Position numbers and translations under genes: made by a program. Under the pieces are notes generated by a model that had not been told where the DNA came from, ran no database searches, and was given only the letters and a program-made list of their open reading frames with translations. A DNA stretch of 53,504 bases from an uncultured bacterium (lineage in GTDB: Bacteria; Pseudomonadota; Gammaproteobacteria; Burkholderiales; Burkholderiaceae_E), in the NCBI GenBank assembly GCA_903934795.1, contig CAIZPE010000123.1:1-53504 (forward strand), read 5' to 3'. Shown one piece after another: positions 45,359-53,504 of this stretch. How positions within the stretch are numbered: position 1 is the first letter of the stretch; the number at the start of each line of letters is the position of its first letter.

Positions 45359-47095
45359 GTGGCCCATCAGGTACTTGCGCGCAAGTGGCGCCCCCGCGAC
45401 TTCTCAACCCTGGTCGGCCAGGACCATGCCGTGCGCGCGCTCTCGCACGCCCTGGTGTCGGGGCGGCTGCACCACGCCTACCTGTTCACCGGCACCCGCG
45501 GCGTGGGCAAGACCACCATCGCGCGCATCCTCGCCAAGGCGCTCAACTGCGAGACCGGCGTCACCGACCGGCCCTGCGGCGTGTGCTCGGCCTGCACCGA
45601 GATCGATGCCGGACGCTTCCCCGATTACCTCGAAATGGACGCGGCCTCCAATCGCGGCGTCGACGAGATGGCCCAGGTGCTCGAGGCGGCGGTGTACTCG
45701 CCCTCGGCCGGTCGCTACAAGGTCTACATGATCGACGAGGTGCACATGCTCTCGTCGCACGCGTTCAACGCGATGCTCAAGACCCTCGAGGAGCCGCCGG
45801 CGCATGTGGTGTTCATCCTGGCCACCACCGATCCCCAGAAGGTGCCGGTCACGGTGCTCTCGCGCTGCCTGCAGTTCGGGCTGCGCAACATGCCGCCCGA
45901 GGCCGTGGCCTCCCATCTGGCCGGCATCCTGCAGGCCGAATCCGTGGCCTTCGAGCCGGGCGCACTCGGGCTGATCGGCCGGGCCGCTGCGGGCAGCATG
46001 CGCGACGCGCTTTCGCTGCTCGATCAGGCGATCGCCTTCGGCGGCGGCTCGGTGGCGCAGGCCGATGTCGCCGAGATGCTCGGCGTGGTCGATGCCGGCT
46101 GGATCCGGCAGCTGACCGCCGCGCTGCTCGCCGGTGACGGCGCCGGCCTCATCGCGCTCGCCGACGACATGGCCGCCGCCGGCGCGCCCTGGCGCCGGGT
46201 GCTCGATGAGTTCGCGGTGCGCCTGCAGCGCATGGCCCTGTGCCGGGCCGGCCTCGTCCAGGCGCCGGAAGACGACCCTGACCTTGCCGCGCATGCCGCG
46301 CAGGCCGAGCCCGAAGAGCTGCAGGTCTACTACCAGATCGTCATCCACGGCGCGCGTGACCTTCCCCTCGCGCCCGACGAGCGGGTGGGTTTCACCATGA
46401 CGCTGCTGCGGCTGCTGGCGTTCCGGCCGGAGGCGGCCGGCGTCGGTGGGCCGCCCCCGGTGGGGCGCGGGCAGCCTGCGGCGACGCCGCGGCCGGCCTC
46501 GTCGCCCGCCGTTCCGCTCAGCACGGCGCCGTCGCCGCGGGTGAGCATCGCCGCGCCGCCCAGGCCAGTGCCGGCGCCGGGTGCGCCCGCGGTCTCGGCG
46601 GCCCCGGCAGCGCCCGCAGCCGCATCGCCCGAAGCCGCGCCTCCCGCAGCCGCCGCTGCCCCCGCAACCGCAGCCCCCGCAGACCAGCCCCGATCCGAGG
46701 CCACCGGATCCTCGCCCTTCGACGGCAACTGGCCGGCCCTTGCCGCCCGGGTGCGCCTGGGGGGCTTCGCGCAGCAGTTCCTCGAGCAGAGTGAACTCCT
46801 GGGCCATGACGGGCTCGCCTTCCGGGTGCGGGTGCCGATCCGGCCGCTGGCCGAGGCCGGCACGCTCGCCAAGGTCCGCGAAGGACTGGCCGCGCACTTC
46901 GGCCAGCCGGTGCAGCTGTCGGTCGAGGTGGGTGCGGTGGGCCAGGCCACCGCCGCGCAGGTCGCCCAGGAGCAGCGCAACCGCCGCCTGGCCCAGGCCC
47001 GCGATTCCCTCGAGCGCGACCCCTTCGTGCGCGGCCTGATCGACGATCTCGGCGGGCGCATCGTTCCCGATTCCATCCGGCCGGTCGATCCCTGA
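45359..47095 (+). CDS. dnaX: DNA polymerase III subunits gamma/tau DnaX
   Basis: Clamp-loader ATPase, 578 residues. The GTG at 45359 gives the standard N-terminus [23 protein letters not shown]. Motifs are GTRGVGKTT (Walker A), the zinc module CGVCSAC with its preceding Cys, [25 protein letters not shown] and [13 protein letters not shown] (sensor 2). An Ala/Pro-rich linker spans roughly residues 360-450, then a tau-type C-terminal domain ([21 protein letters not shown]) that would bind polymerase alpha. No A-rich slippery site for a gamma frameshift is visible. It starts 24 bases after SRP RNA. Confidence 0.96.
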   Translation: MAHQVLARKWRPRDFSTLVGQDHAVRALSHALVSGRLHHAYLFTGTRGVGKTTIARILAKALNCETGVTDRPCGVCSACTEIDAGRFPDYLEMDAASNRGVDEMAQVLEAAVYSPSAGRYKVYMIDEVHMLSSHAFNAMLKTLEEPPAHVVFILATTDPQKVPVTVLSRCLQFGLRNMPPEAVASHLAGILQAESVAFEPGALGLIGRAAAGSMRDALSLLDQAIAFGGGSVAQADVAEMLGVVDAGWIRQLTAALLAGDGAGLIALADDMAAAGAPWRRVLDEFAVRLQRMALCRAGLVQAPEDDPDLAAHAAQAEPEELQVYYQIVIHGARDLPLAPDERVGFTMTLLRLLAFRPEAAGVGGPPPVGRGQPAATPRPASSPAVPLSTAPSPRVSIAAPPRPVPAPGAPAVSAAPAAPAAASPEAAPPAAAAAPATAAPADQPRSEATGSSPFDGNWPALAARVRLGGFAQQFLEQSELLGHDGLAFRVRVPIRPLAEAGTLAKVREGLAAHFGQPVQLSVEVGAVGQATAAQVAQEQRNRRLAQARDSLERDPFVRGLIDDLGGRIVPDSIRPVDP

Positions 47096-47161
47096 TCGAC
47101 CGCCGACCCCTTTCCGCCCAACCCGTCGCCCGATCGCGACGCAGCCAAGGACACCATCGCC

Positions 47162-47488
47162 ATGATGAAGGGACAACTCGCCGGCCTGATGAAGCAGGCC
47201 CAGCAGATGCAGGACAACCTCAAGCGCGTGCAGGAGCAGCTCGCGCAGGTCGAGGTCGAGGGCCAGTCGGGCGCCGGTCTGGTCAAGGTCATTGTCACCT
47301 GCCGCAACGAGGTCAAGCGGGTGGTGATCGATCCCAGCCTGGTGGCCGATGACCGCGACATGCTCGAAGACCTGGTGGTTGCTGCCGTCAACGATGCCCT
47401 GCGCCGTGCCGAGCAGACCTCGCAGGAGCGCATGAGCAGCGTCACCGCGGGCATGCCCATGCCCCCGGGCTTCAAGCTGCCCTTCTGA
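47162..47488 (+). CDS. ybaB: YbaB/EbfC family nucleoid-associated protein
   Basis: DNA-binding protein of 108 residues found between dnaX and recR in most bacteria. [35 protein letters not shown] opens the family's helical dimer, followed by [16 protein letters not shown] and a C-terminal [13 protein letters not shown]-like end ([12 protein letters not shown]). ATG at 47162 and the next codon ATG are both possible starts. Confidence 0.96.
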   Translation: MMKGQLAGLMKQAQQMQDNLKRVQEQLAQVEVEGQSGAGLVKVIVTCRNEVKRVVIDPSLVADDRDMLEDLVVAAVNDALRRAEQTSQERMSSVTAGMPMPPGFKLPF

Positions 47489-47504
47489 GCGTGCTGCCGC
47501 GGCC

Positions 47505-48116
47505 ATGAAATCCGCTGCGCCGCCCGGCCTGCTCGAGGCGCTGGTGCAGGCCCTGCGCCGACTGCCCGGGGTCGGCCCGCGCGCGGCGCAGCGCCACGCC
47601 TATCACCTGCTGCAGCACGATCGCGAGGGCGCGCGCCAGATCGTGCGCGCACTCGACGCCGCGCTCGGCGGACTGGGGCGCTGCCGCCTGTGCAACACCT
47701 TCGCCGATGCCGAGCTCTGCGAGACCTGCGCCTCGCCGCGGCGCGACCCCAGCCTGCTCTGCGTGGTCGAGACCCCGGCCGACCAGGCCATGGTCGAACA
47801 GACCCTGGCCTTCCAGGGGCGCTACTTCGTGCTGATGGGCCGGCTCTCGCCGCTCGACGGGGTGGGGCCGCGTGAACTGGGCCTGCAGCGCCTGCTCGAG
47901 CGAGCCGGCGACGGCGTGGTCACCGAGGTGATCCTCGCTACCAACTTCACCCAGGAGGGCGAGGCCACCGCGCACTACCTCGGCGAGCTGCTTCGGGCCC
48001 GGGGGCTGGCGGTGAGTCGGCTCGCCCGCGGCGTGCCGGTGGGCGGCGAACTCGAGTATGTCGACGCCTCGACCATCGCGCAGGCCATGCGCGATCGCAA
48101 GACCATCCGCGGCTGA
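47505..48116 (+). CDS. recR: Recombination mediator RecR
   Basis: Gap-repair protein that works with RecO and RecF, 203 residues. The helix-hairpin-helix [20 protein letters not shown] is followed by the zinc site [16 protein letters not shown] and a Toprim domain with [36 protein letters not shown], all in the expected order. It is 16 bases after ybaB. Confidence 0.97.
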   Translation: MKSAAPPGLLEALVQALRRLPGVGPRAAQRHAYHLLQHDREGARQIVRALDAALGGLGRCRLCNTFADAELCETCASPRRDPSLLCVVETPADQAMVEQTLAFQGRYFVLMGRLSPLDGVGPRELGLQRLLERAGDGVVTEVILATNFTQEGEATAHYLGELLRARGLAVSRLARGVPVGGELEYVDASTIAQAMRDRKTIRG

Positions 48117-48162
48117 GTCTGGCGGGCGGGTCGGGAGTGCGGGTCGGCCTGCCCCGCCGTGC

Positions 48163-48168
48163 TATCAT
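48163..48168 (+). promoter_or_regulatory. Candidate -10 box for carA
   Basis: TATCAT, predicting a start near 48175 and a leader of about 172 bases. The -35 is weak. Confidence 0.4.
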
Positions 48169-48263
48169 CCGCAGGTTTGACCGCCGCTGCGCAAACCGCG
48201 CATCGGGCTGCTTGCGAGCGTCATCGATCCGGGTCTATTCGCAGGCCCGGCGCGGTGATCCGG

Positions 48264-48316
48264 CGGACGGGCCTGCGCCCGTCCGGGGCCGGGCCCGCCG
48301 GGTCCGCGCCCGGCCC
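48264..48316 (+). promoter_or_regulatory. Tandem hairpins in the carA leader
   Basis: Two abutting perfect 9-base-pair stems: CGGACGGGC/GCCCGTCCG (48264-48272, 48277-48285, loop CTGC) and GGGCCGGGC/GCCCGGCCC (48286-48294, 48308-48316). No T tract follows. Apart from these and a possible promoter, the 230-base gap between recR and carA shows no gene. Confidence 0.5.
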
Positions 48317-48346
48317 GTCAGGCGGACCTCGCCCAGGAGTCGTCCT

Positions 48347-49510
48347 TTGTTGCCCCAAACAGCCCCCGCCGTCCTGGCGCTCGCCGACGGCAGCGTCTTC
48401 CACGGCCAGTCGATCGGCGCACCGGTGCGCCGCGTGGGCGAGGTGGTGTTCAACACCTCGCTCACCGGTTACCAGGAGATCCTCACCGATCCCAGCTACT
48501 GCCGTCAGATCGTCACCCTCACCTATCCGCACATCGGCAACACCGGGGTCAATCCCGAAGACGCCGAGTCCTCGCAGGTGCACGCCGCCGGTCTGGTGGT
48601 GCGCGACCTGCCCGCGCTCGCCTCCAACTGGCGCAGCACCGGCAGCCTGATCGCCTACCTGCGCGACCATGCCATCCCCGGCATTGCCGGCCTGGACACC
48701 CGTCGCCTCACACGCCTGCTGCGCGAGAAGGGCGCGCAGGCCGGCTGTCTCGTGGCGGCCGACGCACCCGGTGCCACGCTCGATGTGGCCGAGGCGCTCG
48801 CCGCGGCCCGCGCCTTCCCGGGGCTGGCCGGCATGGACCTCGCCCGCGAGGTAAGCACCACGCACGCCTATGCCTGGCAGGAGGGTTCCTGGGCGCTAGG
48901 CGAGGGCCATCGCGCCCCGGGTGCGCCGGTCGGTGGCCGGGCGCTGCGCGTGGCGGCCTTCGACTTCGGCGTCAAGCGCAACATCCTGCGGCTGCTGGCC
49001 GACCGCGGCTGCGAGGTGACCGTGCTGCCGGCGCAGGCCGGTGCCGCGCAGGCGCTGGCATTGCAGCCCGATGGCGTGTTCCTGTCCAACGGCCCCGGTG
49101 ACCCCGAGCCCTGCGACTACGCCATTGCGGCAGCGAGCGAACTCATCGGCCGCGGCCTGCCCACCTTCGGCATCTGCCTTGGGCACCAGATCATGGGTCT
49201 CGCCTCGGGCGCACGCACCCTCAAGATGAAGTTCGGGCATCACGGCGCCAACCATCCGGTGAAAGACCTCGACACCGGACAGGTGCTGATCACCAGCCAG
49301 AACCACGGCTTTGCCGTCGATCCCGACAGCCTGCCGTCCAACCTGCGCGTCACCCATGTCTCGCTGTTCGACGGCTCCATCCAGGGGCTCGCCCGCACCG
49401 ACCGGCCGGCCTTCTGCTTCCAGGGCCATCCCGAGGCCAGCCCGGGGCCCCATGACATCGGCTACCTGTTCGACCGGTTCGTGGCGCTGATGCGTCAGGC
49501 ATCCGCCTGA
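48347..49510 (+). CDS. carA: Carbamoyl-phosphate synthase small subunit CarA
   Basis: Glutamine-amidotransferase subunit feeding ammonia to CarB for arginine and pyrimidine synthesis, 387 residues. The start is a TTG at 48347, supported by AGGAG 7 bases upstream; the next codon is also TTG and no ATG or GTG suits. The N-terminal domain has [17 protein letters not shown] and [16 protein letters not shown]; the class I amidotransferase domain has [10 protein letters not shown] with the catalytic Cys, [11 protein letters not shown], and [11 protein letters not shown]. carB follows after 44 bases. Confidence 0.96.
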   Translation: MLPQTAPAVLALADGSVFHGQSIGAPVRRVGEVVFNTSLTGYQEILTDPSYCRQIVTLTYPHIGNTGVNPEDAESSQVHAAGLVVRDLPALASNWRSTGSLIAYLRDHAIPGIAGLDTRRLTRLLREKGAQAGCLVAADAPGATLDVAEALAAARAFPGLAGMDLAREVSTTHAYAWQEGSWALGEGHRAPGAPVGGRALRVAAFDFGVKRNILRLLADRGCEVTVLPAQAGAAQALALQPDGVFLSNGPGDPEPCDYAIAAASELIGRGLPTFGICLGHQIMGLASGARTLKMKFGHHGANHPVKDLDTGQVLITSQNHGFAVDPDSLPSNLRVTHVSLFDGSIQGLARTDRPAFCFQGHPEASPGPHDIGYLFDRFVALMRQASA

Positions 49511-49554
49511 TGCCGCCCGTGTCCGTCGTCCACCCTTTCGCCTGACAGGCCGCC

Positions 49555-52803
<3,249 letters not shown>

Positions 52804-52816
52804 GTCGCCCCCGACC

Positions 52817-52841
52817 GCCGCCCCGCGCCGCGGGGGGCGGC
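52817..52841 (+). terminator. Hairpin between carB and greA
   Basis: GCCGCCCC (52817-52824) pairs with GGGGCGGC (52834-52841). There is no T tract. It lies just before the greA ribosome binding region and may partially end the carB transcript. Confidence 0.35.
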
Positions 52842-52866
52842 CGCGCACCTGAACCGGAGTTCCGCC

Positions 52867-53343
52867 ATGCCCACCATTCCGCTCACCCTGAGGGGCGCCC
52901 AGCTGCTCAAGGACGAGCTGCACCGCCTCAAGACCGTCGACCGCCCGGCCGTGATCACCGCCATCGCCGAGGCCCGCGCCCAGGGCGACCTTTCAGAGAA
53001 TGCCGAGTACGACGCCGCCCGCGAGCGCCAGGGATTCATCGAGGGTCGCATCACCGATCTCGAGGGCAAGCTCGCTAATGCCCAGGTGATCGATGCCCGC
53101 CTGGTCGACGCCGAGGGCCGCGTGGTGTTCGCGGCCACGGTCGAGCTCGAAGACCTCAAGAGCGGTGACACCGTCACCTATCAGATCGTCGGCGACGACG
53201 AGGCCGACATCAAGACCGGGCGCATCTCGGTGTCGAGCCCGATCGCCCGGGCCCTCATCGGCAAGTACGCCGGCGATGTCGCCGAGGTGCAGGCCCCCGG
53301 CGGCGTTCGCGAGTACGAGATCCTGAACGTTCGCTACGAGTAG
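52867..53343 (+). CDS. greA: Transcription elongation factor GreA
   Basis: RNA polymerase secondary-channel factor that rescues backtracked complexes, 158 residues. The N-terminal coiled coil has [52 protein letters not shown] in consecutive blocks, with the acidic tip [10 protein letters not shown], and the C-terminal FKBP-like domain has [32 protein letters not shown] at 52867 follows a CCGGAG site. Confidence 0.97.
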   Translation: MPTIPLTLRGAQLLKDELHRLKTVDRPAVITAIAEARAQGDLSENAEYDAARERQGFIEGRITDLEGKLANAQVIDARLVDAEGRVVFAATVELEDLKSGDTVTYQIVGDDEADIKTGRISVSSPIARALIGKYAGDVAEVQAPGGVREYEILNVRYE

Positions 53344-53350
53344 GCCTGCA

Positions 53351-53365
53351 CGGGCCGGCGGCCCG
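53351..53365. terminator. Hairpin between greA and the convergent gene
   Basis: CGGGCC (53351-53356) pairs with GGCCCG (53360-53365), loop GGC, 7 bases after the greA stop. No T tract. Confidence 0.3.
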
Positions 53366-53377
53366 CGTGGCGCGTAT

Positions 53378-53504
53378 TCAGCGCTTGCGGCCGCCGCCGG
53401 TTCGGCCCGCCGGCGCGCCGCGGGGGGCGCCCGTGCCGGCACCACGTCCGCCCCGGGTGCGCTCGCCGGGTGAGGCCAGGGTGGGCGCACGGCCCGGCCG
53501 TGCC
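53378..53504 (-). CDS. C-terminus of a Gly/Arg-rich protein (partial, 5' end outside window)
   Basis: On the minus strand an open frame enters at the window edge and ends at a TGA at 53380-53378. About 41 residues are visible, rich in Gly, Arg, Ala and Pro, including RTRGGRGAGTGAPRG and ending GGGRKR. Such basic tails occur on RNA-binding proteins; CRS1/YhbY-domain proteins often lie near greA in betaproteobacteria, and DEAD-box helicases also carry RGG tails. The domain itself lies outside the window, so the family is not established. Confidence 0.5.
   Translation of the reverse strand, partial: ARPGRAPTLASPGERTRGGRGAGTGAPRGAPAGRTGGGRKR

Noticed and set aside
45359-47095. Programmed frameshift in dnaX producing a short gamma subunit
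   Set aside because: No A AAA AAG-type slippery heptamer is visible; only the full-length product is supported.
48177-48346. A leader peptide reading from TTG at 48177 ahead of carA
   Set aside because: The frame runs on without a stop at a useful place and has no ribosome binding site or Arg/pyrimidine-linked codon run.

Overview
The window is a stretch of very GC-rich chromosome from a betaproteobacterium, most likely of the order Burkholderiales. The support is the presence of a Bug-type tripartite tricarboxylate transporter and several gene orders usual in that group: zapA with 6S RNA, fur divergent from bamE-dapB, nadK-recN beside hrcA, rpsP-rimM-trmD-rplS, orn beside an M48 peptidase-phhB-rsgA run, rho beside rpmE2, ffs-dnaX-ybaB-recR, and carA-carB-greA. 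No mobile element, prophage, CRISPR array or tRNA gene was seen. Almost all of it is core chromosome with small accessory operons between.

Layout: 1-4140 holds a tctCBA transporter operon (tctA cut by the window edge) divergent from an acyl-CoA synthetase resembling oxalyl-CoA synthetase. 4247-5479 holds an EVE-domain protein, 6S RNA, zapA and a small coiled-coil gene. 5541-7853 is a DsbD/ScsB-type reductase. 7915-14889 is a cobalamin-riboswitch-controlled btuB, then a BtuF-like binding protein, a TldD/TldE-like protease pair and a ChaN-like lipoprotein, tightly packed. 14959-18309 is glpK, dapB, bamE and, divergently, fur. 18341-21519 is the three-gene cluster of circularly permuted ATP-grasp, alpha-E and transglutaminase-like proteins. 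21592-26738 is an EAL protein, recN, nadK and hrcA.

26756-30890 is a MarR regulator divergent from etfB-etfA-acyl-CoA dehydrogenase, with twin operators and overlapping promoters between them. 31023-32117 is a radical SAM protein of the PA0069 type with a LexA-like box. 32265-34593 is the S16/RimM/TrmD/L19 operon, followed by a Nudix CoA pyrophosphatase and a CobD/CbiB-like membrane protein. 36313-42687 holds rsgA, phhB, an M48 peptidase, orn, a MATE exporter and a membrane glycosyltransferase. 42855-45076 is rpmE2, rho and trxA. 45236-53343 is SRP RNA, dnaX, ybaB, recR, carA, carB and greA, and the window ends inside a minus-strand gene with a Gly/Arg-rich tail.

The most interesting signals are regulatory or small departures from family norms: the B12-switched operon that includes a TldD/E-like protease pair, a Cys-to-Ser change at the catalytic position of the transglutaminase-like protein, two near-identical inverted operators each covering a TTGACA box between marR and etfB, a LexA-like box ahead of the PA0069-type gene, structured leaders ahead of rplS and carA, and genes whose start codon falls almost exactly on the predicted transcription start. 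No wholly new system could be demonstrated from sequence alone.
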